64,000 nucleotides of DNA from an uncultured Sphingomonadales bacterium (GTDB lineage: Bacteria > Pseudomonadota > Alphaproteobacteria > Sphingomonadales > Sphingomonadaceae): contig CAIJLZ010000004.1 of assembly GCA_903821605.1 (NCBI GenBank), positions 310,001 through 374,000 of the forward strand, in the 5' to 3' direction. A program made the translations under genes and the position numbers. Under the pieces are notes generated by a model that was given only the letters and a program-made list of their open reading frames with translations, ran no database searches and had not been told where the DNA came from. Shown in pieces: positions 52,926 through 62,555 of the stretch (position 1 is the first letter of the stretch; every line of letters begins with the position of its first letter).

Positions 52926-53762
52926 TTATTTTCGGCGGGCCTCACTTGCACTTTTGCCGCCCTCCGCCACCACCCAGCGGATCGCATTTTCGACCAGTCG
53001 GCGGTAGATCGGGTTGTCATAGGTGACGTCGTCATCGCCCGGCTGGAGGTAGACCAGCGGGCTGTTGCCCGCCCGCTTGGTCCAGCCGATCAGGTTCGAT
53101 CCCTCGGCATGCGCCCAGCCGTCATTGCAGAACATCTTGCCCTTGAGCGCGAGGTCCGCCGAATAGAAATTCTCGGCCACGAAGCGGTGGCGCGCGCGCA
53201 GCAATGGGGTCAGGCCCCGTTCGTAGATCTCGCCGAGATAGAGTTCGTCCTTCATCGCGAAGGTCGCCGGGATGCCCGCCATCACCGGATGATCGGGGGC
53301 GACGACCTCGGCGATATAGTCGACGCCGTGATGATAGCCGGAGTCCGGCCTCTGCTCGCCGTGCAATAGGCTGGGGCGATAGAGGAAGGTGCCGCCCAGC
53401 GCCTCGCCATATTCTGGCCAGGCGGGCCAGCCGGCGATGGCGTGGTGGAGCGCGACAATGCCCTTGCCCTGTTCCAGCAACGCCCGGAAACCGGCGCGGA
53501 ATGGCTCGCCCGGATCGACGATGCGCAGGCCCTCGGTGTCCAGCCGGGTGAAGTCCAGCCCCGGCATGTCATAGAGCACCAGCGCGTCATAGGGCGCCAT
53601 GCCCTCCGGGTTCATCAACTGGGCGGCGGCGGGCTGATCGACCATGGTGGCGCTGATCTCTGGCATGGCCTGAAAAATCGCATCCACGGCGTTGCGGTCA
53701 AAGGCATGGCCACGCACGGCAACAAGCACGTTGATCGGGCTATTGTATTTGATCATCGGCAT
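52926..53762 (-). CDS. ThuA-like domain protein
   Basis: A 278-residue ThuA/trehalose-utilisation-like protein with a glutamine-amidotransferase-like fold. INVLVAVRGHAFDRNAVDAIF opens the domain; ALVLYDMPGLDF, GIVALHHAIAGWPAWPEYGEALGG and DHPVMAGIPATFAMKDELY are conserved ThuA segments, and the end has YDNPIYRRLVENAIRWVV. Function in this family is mostly inferred from sugar-catabolism clusters; no sugar genes sit beside it here. ATG 53762 follows AGGAG; a second ATG two codons later is possible. Confidence 0.82.
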   Translation of the reverse strand: MPMIKYNSPINVLVAVRGHAFDRNAVDAIFQAMPEISATMVDQPAAAQLMNPEGMAPYDALVLYDMPGLDFTRLDTEGLRIVDPGEPFRAGFRALLEQGKGIVALHHAIAGWPAWPEYGEALGGTFLYRPSLLHGEQRPDSGYHHGVDYIAEVVAPDHPVMAGIPATFAMKDELYLGEIYERGLTPLLRARHRFVAENFYSADLALKGKMFCNDGWAHAEGSNLIGWTKRAGNSPLVYLQPGDDDVTYDNPIYRRLVENAIRWVVAEGGKSASEARRK

Positions 53763-53980
53763 GGCGCGCTCCTGCGGGGTGGTGGTTGGGGATATCAGCA
53801 TATTCGCCGCCAATGCAGAACTGCGAAAATGTCGGGGGCGTATTTTTCGGCTGCGCGATACACCGGATGGACGGCGAGGCGCTTGATCTGCATCATGGTC
53901 CGCATGGCCGCGACAGGCGTAGCTTTCGTCGACGGCAATCAGCCTTGGGTGGCCGACCCACCCGACAGGGGAGAAAGACA

Positions 53981-54784
53981 ATGAAATCACTCGTCTTGAA
54001 CGCGCGGCAGGATGCCGGTTTCGAGGCGCGGCTTCAGGTCGCGCTGGATATCTGCCGGGCCACCAATGGTCATTTGAGTGGCGTCTTTGCGCCGCCGATC
54101 GAAAGTGCGGTTGCCTTGGGCGATGCGCTCGCGACGGTCGAACTGTTGCGGGTGGTGGAAGGGCAGGAGCAGCGCGCGCGCGACGCGGTCAAGGCGCGCT
54201 TGGCGGCCGAAAATGTGCCGTGGGACTATATCGCATCGACCCAGGCCATCGCCCCGGCGCTCGCGGGCTTGGGTGCGCTGGCCGATCTGATTGTGCTCAG
54301 CCATCCCGGCCATGGCGCGCCCGCGCCATTTGAAAGCGGGATCATCGGCGACGTTGTCATGAGCGCCCGGACGCCGGTCCTTGTCGTGCCGGATGAGGTG
54401 CGGGGATTTAATCCGGCGGCGCCGGTTGTGATGGGCTGGAACGGATCAGTCGAAGCGGCCCGCGCCTTGAAGGCGGTGGCCCCCTTGCTGCATCTGGCGA
54501 CGGGGGTGCACCTCGTCGCGATTGACGAGGGGCGCGAACGGCCCCTGCCTGCGACGATGGCCGCCGCCTATTTGGCGCGGCACGGCGTCGCCGCCGAAAT
54601 CCATGCGCGTGCCGCGCCCAAGGCGGGGGTCGCGGCGGCACTAGTCGGCACCGCGCGTGAGCTTGGCGCCAGTTGTCTGGTGATGGGGGCGTTCGGCCAC
54701 AGCCGGCTGCGCGAATTTTGGTTTGGTGGTGTCACCCGGTCGATGATCGATGGGGTGGCCATGCCCACCATCTTTGTGCACTGA
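53981..54784 (+). CDS. Tandem universal stress protein
   Basis: A 267-residue protein of two Usp domains. The first (about 1-140: KSLVLNARQDAGFEARLQVALDICR) lacks a clear nucleotide motif. The second (VVMGWNGSVEAARALKAV, then LVMGAFGHSRLREFWFGGVTRSM) has the GxxG-x9-G(S/T) ATP-binding pattern. The ATG follows AGGGGAG. The stop lies inside a 10-bp tandem repeat (CTGATGGCAA twice). Confidence 0.88.
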   Translation: MKSLVLNARQDAGFEARLQVALDICRATNGHLSGVFAPPIESAVALGDALATVELLRVVEGQEQRARDAVKARLAAENVPWDYIASTQAIAPALAGLGALADLIVLSHPGHGAPAPFESGIIGDVVMSARTPVLVVPDEVRGFNPAAPVVMGWNGSVEAARALKAVAPLLHLATGVHLVAIDEGRERPLPATMAAAYLARHGVAAEIHARAAPKAGVAAALVGTARELGASCLVMGAFGHSRLREFWFGGVTRSMIDGVAMPTIFVH

Positions 54785-54806
54785 TGGCAACTGATGGCAA
54801 AGGAAA

Positions 54807-54827
54807 GGGAGGCCGGATCGGCCTCCC
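54807..54827. terminator. Bidirectional terminator between usp and hslU
   Basis: A perfect 9-bp stem GGGAGGCCG / CGGCCTCCC with a 3-nt loop between convergent genes; a T-rich run follows on the minus strand, so it best serves hslU. Confidence 0.75.
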
Positions 54828-54835
54828 CTAATTGA

Positions 54836-56137
54836 TTAAAGCACATATTTACTGAGGTCGGTGTCGCGCGCGATGCTGGCCAATTGGGCGTCGACATAGG
54901 CCCCGTCGATCGTGATGCGGCTGCCTTTGCGGTCCTCGGCATCGAAGCTGACATCTTCCAGCAGCTTCTCCATCACGGTCGACAGTCGCCGCGCCCCGAT
55001 ATTCTCGATGCTTTCGTTGACCTCCGCCGCGACGCGCGCAATGGCGCGGATGCCGTCGTCGGTGAACGCGATGTCGACGCCTTCCGTGCCGATCAGGGCG
55101 CGATATTGCTCGGTCAGGCTGGCGCGGGTGTCGGACAGGATGCGGACGAAATCATCCTCGGTCAGGCCCTGCAATTCGACCCGGATCGGCAGGCGACCCT
55201 GCAATTCGGGCAGCAGATCGGACGGCTTGGCGACGTGGAAGGCGCCGGACGCGATGAACAGGATATGGTCGGTCTTCATCGGGCCATATTTGGTCGCGAC
55301 GGTCGTCCCCTCGATCAGCGGCAGCAGGTCGCGCTGCACGCCTTCGCGGCTGACGGAGCCGCCGCGCACGTCGCTGACCGCGATCTTGTCGATCTCGTCC
55401 AGAAAGACAATGCCATTGGCTTCTGCATCCGCCAAGGCGGTGCGGCTGACCTCGTCCTGATCAAGCCGCTTGTCGGCCTCTTCCTCGACCAGCTTGGTCC
55501 AAGCGGCGGGCACCGTCAGCTTGCGGCGCTTCAGATTTTGCTGGCCGAATGCCTTGCCCATCATTTCGCCCAGATTGATCATGCCGATGCCGCCGCCGCC
55601 GCCCGGAATTTCAAATGGCGTCTGGGGCGCGGCGTCCAGCTCGATCTCGATTTCCGCCGTGGCGAGATGGCCATCATGGAAGCGCTGGCGGAACGAGCTG
55701 CGCGTTGCTTCCGATGCGTCCTTGCCGCACAGCGCATCGAGCAGGCGGTTCATCGCCGCCTCTTCGGCCTTGTCCTTGACGGCGAGGCGGCGGCGTTCTT
55801 TTTCGAGCCGGATCGCTTCCTCCACCAGATCGCGGGCGATTTGCTCGACATCGCGGCCGACATAGCCGACCTCGGTAAATTTGGTCGCCTCGACCTTGAC
55901 GAATGGCGCATCGGCCAGCTTGGCCAGTCGGCGCGAGATTTCGGTCTTGCCGCAGCCCGTCGGCCCGATCATCAAAATATTCTTTGGCGTGACCTCGTCG
56001 CGCAGGTTGTCGGGCAGCCGCTGCCGCCGCCACCGGTTGCGCAGCGCGACCGCGACCGCCTTTTTGGCCTCGGTCTGGCCGACAATATGTTCATCCAGGG
56101 CGGCAACAATGGCCTTGGGGGTCAAATTCTCGTTCAT
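54836..56137 (-). CDS. hslU: ATP-dependent protease ATPase subunit HslU
   Basis: A 433-residue AAA+ unfoldase, the normal HslU length. [16 protein letters not shown] opens it; Walker A is GPTGCGKTE, the pore loop region follows in VGYVGRDVE, Walker B is [12 protein letters not shown], and it ends DTDLSKYVL, the C-terminal tail that docks in HslV. The I-domain lies at about 110-230. It follows hslV by 41 bases. Confidence 0.97.
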   Translation of the reverse strand: MNENLTPKAIVAALDEHIVGQTEAKKAVAVALRNRWRRQRLPDNLRDEVTPKNILMIGPTGCGKTEISRRLAKLADAPFVKVEATKFTEVGYVGRDVEQIARDLVEEAIRLEKERRRLAVKDKAEEAAMNRLLDALCGKDASEATRSSFRQRFHDGHLATAEIEIELDAAPQTPFEIPGGGGGIGMINLGEMMGKAFGQQNLKRRKLTVPAAWTKLVEEEADKRLDQDEVSRTALADAEANGIVFLDEIDKIAVSDVRGGSVSREGVQRDLLPLIEGTTVATKYGPMKTDHILFIASGAFHVAKPSDLLPELQGRLPIRVELQGLTEDDFVRILSDTRASLTEQYRALIGTEGVDIAFTDDGIRAIARVAAEVNESIENIGARRLSTVMEKLLEDVSFDAEDRKGSRITIDGAYVDAQLASIARDTDLSKYVL

Positions 56138-56178
56138 TGTCACTCTTTTCTCGCCTCCCTGACGTGGGAGCGGTGCGA

Positions 56179-56730
56179 TCAACCTTCGGTCGCCAGCGTC
56201 TCGATGGTGAATTGCTCGTTGGTATAGACGCAGATGTCGGCGGCGACTTTCATCGCCTTTCTGGCCTGCACTTCGGCGTCCTGTTCATATGCCTGCAGCG
56301 CCCGGGCGGCGGCGAGGGCGTAATTGCCGCCCGATCCGATCGCGGCAATGCCGTCATTGGGTTCAAGCACATCGCCATTGCCGGTCAGGATCAGTGTCAC
56401 CTCCTTGTCGGCCACGATCATCATCGCCTCAAGGTTGCGCAGATATTTGTCGGTGCGCCAATTCTTGGCCAGTTCGACCGCCGCGCGCATCAGCTTGCCA
56501 TGATGTTTTTCGAGCTGGGCTTCCAGTCGTTCGAACAGGGTGAAGGCATCCGCCGTCGCCCCGGCAAAGCCGCCGATGACCGATCCATTGCCCAATGGGC
56601 GGACCTTGCGGGCGTTCGGTTTCATCACCGTTTGGCCCATGGAGACTTGGCCGTCGCCGATGACGACGACCTTGCCGTTCTTGCGCACGGAGAGGATGGT
56701 CGTGCCGTGCCACGTCATGGTATCGCTCAT
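56179..56730 (-). CDS. hslV: ATP-dependent protease peptidase subunit HslV
   Basis: A 183-residue threonine peptidase. The propeptide SDTMTWHG precedes the catalytic Thr10 in [21 protein letters not shown], the alphaproteobacterial form in which several residues are removed. GNGDVLEP and [14 protein letters not shown] are conserved. The ATG at 56730 is used; 56718 is possible and gives the same mature enzyme. It is divergent from the Ppx gene. Confidence 0.95.
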   Translation of the reverse strand: MSDTMTWHGTTILSVRKNGKVVVIGDGQVSMGQTVMKPNARKVRPLGNGSVIGGFAGATADAFTLFERLEAQLEKHHGKLMRAAVELAKNWRTDKYLRNLEAMMIVADKEVTLILTGNGDVLEPNDGIAAIGSGGNYALAAARALQAYEQDAEVQARKAMKVAADICVYTNEQFTIETLATEG

Positions 56731-56899
56731 GGTCGGCGATATGGGGAGCGGTTCGCGACCCTGCAATGGGGTGGGCGATGAAATCATCGCGCAGCGCGCA
56801 GAGCCGGTCGCCCCCTTGTGCCGAGGCCCGGCTTTCATTAGGTTGGGCACCAAGTACCGGCGGCAGTCTCTGCTGATGACCGGATTTGACGTGAGTGGA

Positions 56900-57985
56900 A
56901 TGAACATGGCCAAGGCGCTTTCGGACGCCAGTGGGAGCCGGCCGGGCTTATCCGGTGGCAGCGCTCCCCCCGTTTTTGAGCCTCCCGGCCGTCCCGGCGG
57001 GGAATATTCGGTCAAGCGCGCCTATGCCGCCATCGACCTTGGCACCAATAACTGTCGCTTGTTGATTGCCCGTCCGACGTCGGATGGCTTTGTCGTCGTC
57101 GACAGTTTCTCCCGCATTGTCCGCCTTGGCGAAGGGCTGGCCCGTACCGGCAATCTCAATGACGCCGCGATTGAGCGCGCGGTTGGCGCGCTGGCCATCT
57201 GCGCCGATAAAATGCGCCGCCGCCCGGTCCATCTGGCCCGCTCGGTGGCGACCGAGGCCTGTCGCCGCGCCGCCAATGGCCGCGATTTTGTGGGCCGGGT
57301 GTTGCGGGAAACCGGTATTGCGCTCGACATCATCAGCCCGGCTGAAGAGGCTCGGCTCGCGGTCATGGGCTGCCATGCGCTGCTGGAGCCGGGCGACGGC
57401 CCGGCGCTGATCTTCGATATTGGCGGGGGGTCGACCGAATTGATCCTGGTCGATACCGGGCGGGTGTCGCGCCAAGGCCATCCCGATATTCTTAGCTGGT
57501 ATAGCGCCCCTTGGGGTGTGGTGTCGCTTTCCGAACATGAAGAGGGCGAGGCCGAAACTGCCGAGGGGAGGCTGGCCGCCTATCGCCGGATGCGCGAATT
57601 GGTGCAGCAGAGCTTTGCCGATTTCGCCCTGAGCCTGCCGCGCGGCATCAGCCCGTTGCGCTTGCTTGGCACCAGCGGCACGGTGACGACGCTGGGCAGC
57701 TATTTCCTCAACCTCCCGGTTTATGATCGGCGCGCGGTTGACGGGTTGATGGTGGGGTCGGAACAGATGCGCGCGATCTGCCGCGAACTGGCGGGCATGT
57801 CATGCGCCGAACGCTCGCTCTTGCCGTGCATTGGCAAGGACCGGGCCGATCTGGTGGTCGCGGGCTGCGCCATTTTGGAGGCGATCATCGACCTTTGGCC
57901 GGCGGAGAGACTGGGCGTCGCGGATCGCGGCATTCGTGAAGGCATATTGCGCGGGATGATGCCCGGCGGAATGGGACGAGCATGA
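56900..57985 (+). CDS. Ppx/GppA family phosphatase
   Basis: A 361-residue exopolyphosphatase/guanosine pentaphosphate phosphatase-like protein of the actin-like ATPase fold. [15 protein letters not shown] is phosphate loop 1, EEARLAVMG the conserved Glu segment and [13 protein letters not shown] loop 2; a third [10 protein letters not shown] follows. It is shorter than E. coli Ppx (513), lacking the C-terminal HD domain. The start is uncertain: ATGs at 56876, 56900 and 56906 precede the conserved part. Its stop overlaps rlmE by four bases, a common alphaproteobacterial pairing. Confidence 0.9.
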   Translation: MNMAKALSDASGSRPGLSGGSAPPVFEPPGRPGGEYSVKRAYAAIDLGTNNCRLLIARPTSDGFVVVDSFSRIVRLGEGLARTGNLNDAAIERAVGALAICADKMRRRPVHLARSVATEACRRAANGRDFVGRVLRETGIALDIISPAEEARLAVMGCHALLEPGDGPALIFDIGGGSTELILVDTGRVSRQGHPDILSWYSAPWGVVSLSEHEEGEAETAEGRLAAYRRMRELVQQSFADFALSLPRGISPLRLLGTSGTVTTLGSYFLNLPVYDRRAVDGLMVGSEQMRAICRELAGMSCAERSLLPCIGKDRADLVVAGCAILEAIIDLWPAERLGVADRGIREGILRGMMPGGMGRA

Positions 57986-58659
57986 ACAACCGCACATTGA
58001 CCGGCAAACAGCGGGTGAAAACCGCCCGCAAGCGCACGGCGGCATCGACCCGCTGGCTCGAACGCCAGCTCAACGATCCTTATGTCCGCCGCGCCAAGGC
58101 CGAGGGCTATCGTTCGCGCGCGGCCTATAAGCTGATCGAGTTGGACGAGCGCTTCGGCCTGCTCAAGGGCGCGCGACGCGTTGTCGATCTGGGGGTGGCG
58201 CCGGGCGGCTGGACGCAGGTCGTGCGCCGGCAATTGCCGAACGCGACCGTGGTCGGCATCGACCTGTTGCCGACCGATCCGATCGAGGGCGCGGTGTTGA
58301 TGGAAATGGACTTTATGGACGATGCGGCGCCGGGCCTGCTCGCCGACGCGCTGGGCGGTGCGGCGGACCTCGTCTTGTCCGACATGGCCGCCAATACGGT
58401 GGGCCATGCCCAGACCGATCACTTGCGGACGATGGGACTGGTCGAGGCGGCGGCATTATTTGCCGGCGACGTGCTGCGGCCGGGCGGGGCGTTTGTCGCC
58501 AAGGTGCTGGCGGGCGGCGCGGACAATGATCTGGTCGCGATGCTCAAGCGCATGTTCACCACCGTCAAGCACGCCAAGCCGCCTGCCAGCCGCAAGGAAT
58601 CGTCGGAATGGTATGTGATCGCACAGGGCTTCAAAGGCCGCGAAACCGGGCCTGAATAA
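57982..58659 (+). CDS. rlmE: 23S rRNA 2'-O-methyltransferase RlmE (FtsJ/RrmJ)
   Basis: A 225-residue methyltransferase that modifies U2552 of 23S rRNA. An Arg/Lys-rich start ([14 protein letters not shown]) precedes the catalytic Lys in [17 protein letters not shown] motif [12 protein letters not shown], Asp in VLSDMAAN, Lys in FVAKVLAGG and Glu in [10 protein letters not shown], giving the K-D-K-E set. It overlaps the ppx gene (ATGA). Confidence 0.95.
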   Translation: MNNRTLTGKQRVKTARKRTAASTRWLERQLNDPYVRRAKAEGYRSRAAYKLIELDERFGLLKGARRVVDLGVAPGGWTQVVRRQLPNATVVGIDLLPTDPIEGAVLMEMDFMDDAAPGLLADALGGAADLVLSDMAANTVGHAQTDHLRTMGLVEAAALFAGDVLRPGGAFVAKVLAGGADNDLVAMLKRMFTTVKHAKPPASRKESSEWYVIAQGFKGRETGPE

Positions 58660-58678
58660 GCGCACCAGTCGGCGGGGG

Positions 58679-58699
58679 ATGCTGAACCCAGTTCAGCAT
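58679..58699. repeat. Sphingomonad-type intergenic palindrome
   Basis: ATGCTGAA-CCCAG-TTCAGCAT, a perfect 8-bp inverted repeat with a 5-nt loop between rlmE and the convergent flavoprotein gene. Similar repeats are common in sphingomonad genomes, from memory. It may serve as a terminator. Confidence 0.55.
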
Positions 58700-58738
58700 G
58701 ACGACGCCTGGGGTGAGGGGTGTGGCACCTAGGCGGCG

Positions 58739-59911
58739 TCAGATTTCCATGCCGACGACCCAGCCACTGGCCCAGGCCCATTGAAAATTATAGCCGCCGA
58801 GCCAGCCCGTCACATCCACGCCTTCGCCGATGAAGTGCAGGCCGGGCAAGTGGCGGGCGGCCATGTTGCGGGAGGACAGGCCGGCGGTGTCGATCCCGCC
58901 GATGGTCACTTCCGCTTTGGCGAAACCCTCGGTGCCATTGGGGTGGAAGGCCCAGCCGCTGAGCTGTTGGCCCGCCGATCTGAGGGCCTTGTCGGGCAGG
59001 TTGCCGAGTTCGCGCGGCAGGTTGAGCCGTTCGGCCAGCACGCTGGCCAGCCGCTGCGGGAGATGATCGCCCAATACGGCAGGCAGCAAGGCGCGCGGCC
59101 GCGCTTGTTTGGCGGCGATGAGCAGGGCGCCCGCGTCTTCGCCGGGGAGGAAGTCGATGGCAATGGGCTGGCCGTGCCGCCAATAAGAGGAGATCTGGAG
59201 GATCGCCGGGCCGGATAGGCCGCGATGGGTGAAGAGGCTGGCTTCCTCGAACATCGCCTTGCCACAGCTGACGCGGGTCATGGTCGCGACGCCCGAGAGG
59301 TCGCGGAACAGCAGTTCCTCGCCGCCGAGTGTGAGCGGCACCAGCGCCGGGCGCGGTTCCACCACTTTCAGCCCGAACTGGCGCGCGAGATCATAAGCAT
59401 AGCCGGTCGCCCCCATTTTCGGGATCGAGGGGCCGCCGGTCGCGATGACGAGGGACGGGGCCAAATGATCGACCCCGTTGATGGTCACCCTAAACCGCCC
59501 GTCGGCATGGCTGATCGCGCTCACGCCATGGCCGAAGCTGAAACGCACATGGGGCGGGCAGGCGCGCAGCAGCATGTCGACGATCTGCCGGGCCGAGCCG
59601 TCGCAGAACAACTGGCCCAGCGTCTTTTCGTGCCAAGCGATCCCGGCGGCATCGACCATCGCGATGAAATCATCGGCAGTGAAGCGACCCAGCGCGGATT
59701 TCATGAAATGCGGGTTGTGGGAGATGTAGCGGTCGGCCTTGGCACCCACATTGGTGAAGTTGCAGCGCCCTCCGCCCGAAATCAGGATCTTCTTGCCCGG
59801 CTCATCGGCATGATCGACCACCAGCACGCGCCGATCCCGCTGACCGGCGACGCCTGCGGCCATCAGCCCGGCGGCACCTGCTCCGATGATGATCGCGTCA
59901 TGGTTGAACAT
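58739..59911 (-). CDS. HI0933-family FAD-dependent oxidoreductase
   Basis: A 390-residue flavoprotein of the HI0933/YhiN group. AIIIGAGAAGLMAA is the FAD Rossmann motif, EPGKKILISGGGRCNFTN the diagnostic family segment, and the C-terminus LPGLHFIGEGVDVTGWLGGYNFQWAWASG the second FAD contact. The biochemical role of the family is not established. The ATG at 59911 is where the conserved N-terminus begins; the open frame extends through the upstream terminator without support. Confidence 0.92.
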   Translation of the reverse strand: MFNHDAIIIGAGAAGLMAAGVAGQRDRRVLVVDHADEPGKKILISGGGRCNFTNVGAKADRYISHNPHFMKSALGRFTADDFIAMVDAAGIAWHEKTLGQLFCDGSARQIVDMLLRACPPHVRFSFGHGVSAISHADGRFRVTINGVDHLAPSLVIATGGPSIPKMGATGYAYDLARQFGLKVVEPRPALVPLTLGGEELLFRDLSGVATMTRVSCGKAMFEEASLFTHRGLSGPAILQISSYWRHGQPIAIDFLPGEDAGALLIAAKQARPRALLPAVLGDHLPQRLASVLAERLNLPRELGNLPDKALRSAGQQLSGWAFHPNGTEGFAKAEVTIGGIDTAGLSSRNMAARHLPGLHFIGEGVDVTGWLGGYNFQWAWASGWVVGMEI

Positions 59912-59949
59912 CTGGTTTCCCGATAGGAGGGGCGCGGGGCAGGGCCACG

Positions 59950-59986
59950 AAAAAGGGGGAAGGAAGGTTGCCCTTCCTCCCCCCTT
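59950..59986 (-). terminator. Rho-independent terminator of rplY
   Basis: On the minus strand a 15-bp stem with one mismatch (arms rich in AAGG) closes a GCAA tetraloop and is followed by U residues. It lies 66 bases after the L25 stop and 38 bases before the HI0933-family start. Confidence 0.85.
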
Positions 59987-60052
59987 GTCAGCCTGCCTGT
60001 CCATCGCGGTCAATCATGACGCGGCGATGGTCGGACGTGGACCGTTGGCGTG

Positions 60053-60349
60053 TCAGCCGATCCGGAACAGGTCGATGTGCAGCGGGCGATCGTTCACCGG
60101 GTGGAACTGCAGGTCCTTCGGCAGCGTCCGGATCGATTCGCCATTCACTTCAACCAGGATTTCGCTGTCGAAGAAGGTACCCGTGTTGAGGTACTTGATG
60201 ATCAGCTTCTCTTCGAGATGAATCGAAATCGGATCCTTGTTGTTGCCGTAAATCACGGCGGGAACACGGCCTTGCTTGCGCAGTTCACGGGAGGCTCCCT
60301 TGCCAGCCCGTTCGCGAAGCTCAGCCGACACGGTCAGCACGTCGCTCAT
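60053..60349 (-). CDS. rplY: Short ribosomal protein L25
   Basis: A 98-residue L25 that binds 5S r[33 protein letters not shown] is the L25 N-terminal core and it ends [11 protein letters not shown], at the point where E. coli L25 (94 residues) ends. Relatives in this order usually have, from memory, a Ctc-type L25 of about 200 residues with an extra TL5 domain; only about 66 bases separate the stop from a strong terminator, so the extra domain is absent, not frameshifted. GGAGA lies six bases before the ATG. Confidence 0.9.
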   Translation of the reverse strand: MSDVLTVSAELRERAGKGASRELRKQGRVPAVIYGNNKDPISIHLEEKLIIKYLNTGTFFDSEILVEVNGESIRTLPKDLQFHPVNDRPLHIDLFRIG

Positions 60350-60561
60350 ATCTAATCTCCAATATATCCAAATTCCCACCACGCCTCCAGGGATGACCAT
60401 GTCGGGAAGTCGCGCCGCATAGGGCAAAACAGGCATAAATGCAAATATCGGCCACGATGATGCAGAAATTCGGGCCGCCGACCGGTTTTCGCTTGCAATG
60501 ACTGGCTGATATCCCCGATTCATGGTTTTCGACCTATTTCCCGCGAACGACGGATACACAT

Positions 60562-61272
60562 ATGCAGCTTGACGGCCTGACACCCACCGCCCAGCCTGAT
60601 CTTTCCCAGATGATGTCCCCGATCCACCTGTTTATGCAGGCGGATATCGTGGTGAAATTCGTGATGCTCGGCCTTGTGCTGGCGAGCATCTGGACGTGGA
60701 CGATCATCATTCGCCATGCCACGCATTTCGGCAAGACGAGTAAGGCGAACGAGCAGTTTGAACGCGATTTCTGGAAGGCGGACGATATCGACCGTTTCCA
60801 CGAGGATCGTGGGCGGGACGATCTGCCGTCGGTCAAGGTGTTCGCGGCGGCCCTGTCGGAGTGGCGGCGCTCGACGACGGGCAAGGCAATCGACAAGGAC
60901 GGGATCCGTACCCGGCTCGCCACGGCGATGGGCGCGGCGATTGCGGCCGAGGTCGACCGGCTGAGCGACCGCATCAATATGCTGGCGACCATCGGTTCGG
61001 TTGCGCCATTTGTGGGCCTGTTCGGCACGGTGTGGGGCATTATGCGCAGCTTCACCGATATCGCGGGCCAGCAAAGCACCAGCCTTAACGTCGTCGCCCC
61101 CGGCATTGCCGAGGCGCTGTTCGCGACGGCACTGGGTCTGTTTGCGGCGATCCCGGCGGTCATCGCCTATAATCGCATCACCCATAGCCTGAACCGGCTG
61201 GAGGCGCGGCTTAACCGCTTTGCCGATGGGTTCCACGCCACGCTCTCGCGCGAACTCGATCAGGAGCGATAA
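60562..61272 (+). CDS. tolQ: Tol-Pal system protein TolQ
   Basis: A 236-residue MotA/TolQ/ExbB channel protein with three membrane helices. [21 protein letters not shown] is the first; [24 protein letters not shown] is the conserved second-helix signature and [25 protein letters not shown] the third. With TolR it uses the proton gradient to drive TolA. The tolQRAB genes are tightly packed here. Confidence 0.95.
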   Translation: MQLDGLTPTAQPDLSQMMSPIHLFMQADIVVKFVMLGLVLASIWTWTIIIRHATHFGKTSKANEQFERDFWKADDIDRFHEDRGRDDLPSVKVFAAALSEWRRSTTGKAIDKDGIRTRLATAMGAAIAAEVDRLSDRINMLATIGSVAPFVGLFGTVWGIMRSFTDIAGQQSTSLNVVAPGIAEALFATALGLFAAIPAVIAYNRITHSLNRLEARLNRFADGFHATLSRELDQER

Positions 61273-61275
61273 GCC

Positions 61276-61728
61276 ATGGCGATGGGGCCACTTCCTTCCC
61301 AGCGCCATCGGGGGCGTCGCGCCCCGATGGCAGAGATCAACGTCACGCCGATGGTCGACGTGATGCTGGTGCTGCTGATCATTTTCATGGTGACGGCACC
61401 CTTGCTGAACGCTGGCGTGCCGATTGAACTGCCGGACAGCCGTGCCGCCGCGCTTGATCAGACGCCTGACAAGCCGGTCCAGCTCTCGCTGGACGATCAG
61501 GGGCGGATATTTCTCGATGAGCAGGAAATCCCGCTCGCCGCCCTGCCGGAACGTCTTTCGGCTTTGTCCCAGCGCGGCGCGCCGGGTGGACCGCAGGTCT
61601 ATCTGCGGGCTGATCGGGCGCTTGATTATGGCCGGGTGATGCTGGTGATGGGTGAACTCAACCATGCCGGGCTGCGCAAGATTTCGCTGGTCACGACCGG
61701 CAATGCAGACGGAGAGGCGGCCCAGTAA
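61276..61728 (+). CDS. tolR: Tol-Pal system protein TolR
   Basis: A 150-residue ExbD/TolR protein. The single helix MVDVMLVLLIIFMVTAPLL carries the proton-handling Asp within INVTPMVDVMLVL, and the periplasmic domain contains VYLRADRALDYGRVMLVMGELNHAGL. It starts three bases after tolQ and its stop shares a base with tolA (TAATG). Confidence 0.95.
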   Translation: MAMGPLPSQRHRGRRAPMAEINVTPMVDVMLVLLIIFMVTAPLLNAGVPIELPDSRAAALDQTPDKPVQLSLDDQGRIFLDEQEIPLAALPERLSALSQRGAPGGPQVYLRADRALDYGRVMLVMGELNHAGLRKISLVTTGNADGEAAQ

Positions 61729-62555
61729 TGGATCGCGCCGAAGCGAGAAGCATCGGAATTTCGGTTGTCGGCCATGCGCTGCTGTTGGCGGCGCTGACCT
61801 TCGGCCTGATGCAGCGCAGCCTGCCCAGCCTGCCGCTCAACGAGCCGGTGGAGGTGTCGCTGGTCGATGAGGTGGGGCTGCAATCGGCCGCGTCGGTGAT
61901 CAATCCGGACCCGGCAACCAGTCGCGCGCCCGAATTGGGCAAGCCGGAAGATGCGCCGCCGCCCGAACTGGCGCCGGCCCCGGTGCCGCAACTCGCGCCC
62001 AAGCCGCTGCCGCTCAAGCCTGCCGAAAAACCCGCACCAGCACCAACGCCCAAGCCGGTGCCAGCGGCCAAGCCGGGCAAGGCAGACAGCAAGGCGGGGA
62101 CTAGCCCGAATTCGACCGCGAAGAAGCAGACCGGCGCGCTGTTCGGCAATGACTTTCTGAAGGGCATGAGCGACAAGCCCTCGAAATCGACCAATGCCGC
62201 GCCCAAGGCGGCGACGCTTGGCGCACAGGATCTGACCAATATCCAGAGCGTGATCGCCCGCCGTATTCAGCCTTGCGCCAACACGCGGCGTAATCCGGGG
62301 CCGGGGGCCAGCCGGATCAAGACCAAGCTACGCTTGCGGTTCAACAAGGATGGCTCGCTGGCGGCGCGCCCGGTGCTTGTTTCCCAAGGCGGGGTCGACG
62401 GCGACAATCTCCGTTATGCCGATCGTGTATCCGACCTTGCCATTGGTGCGGTGGTCGAATGCGCGCCGATTACCGGCCTGCCGCCGGAACTTTATAAGAC
62501 TGAAAACGGCCAGGGGTGGAACGACATTTTCTTCAATTACCAACTGCCGAACTGA
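61728..62555 (+). CDS. tolA: Tol-Pal system protein TolA
   Basis: A 275-residue TolA: N-terminal helix (GISVVGHALLLAALTFGL), a Pro/Ala/Lys-rich periplasmic spacer (about 65-130) shorter than the E. coli one, and a C-terminal domain with two cysteines in IARRIQPCANTRRNP and IGAVVECAPITGL, which match the disulfide of TolA domain III. It ends FFNYQLPN. Its stop overlaps the next gene (TGATG). Confidence 0.9.
   Translation: MDRAEARSIGISVVGHALLLAALTFGLMQRSLPSLPLNEPVEVSLVDEVGLQSAASVINPDPATSRAPELGKPEDAPPPELAPAPVPQLAPKPLPLKPAEKPAPAPTPKPVPAAKPGKADSKAGTSPNSTAKKQTGALFGNDFLKGMSDKPSKSTNAAPKAATLGAQDLTNIQSVIARRIQPCANTRRNPGPGASRIKTKLRLRFNKDGSLAARPVLVSQGGVDGDNLRYADRVSDLAIGAVVECAPITGLPPELYKTENGQGWNDIFFNYQLPN

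Noticed and set aside
53786-53980. Longer N-terminus for the universal stress protein
   Set aside because: The extra 65 residues lack Usp features, and AGGGGAG sits just before the ATG at 53981.
54884-56227. 447-residue plus-strand open frame opposite hslU
   Set aside because: Shadow of a highly conserved gene, no domain.
60520-61665. 381-residue minus-strand open frame opposite tolQ and tolR
   Set aside because: Covers two certain genes and looks like reverse-translated core sequence.
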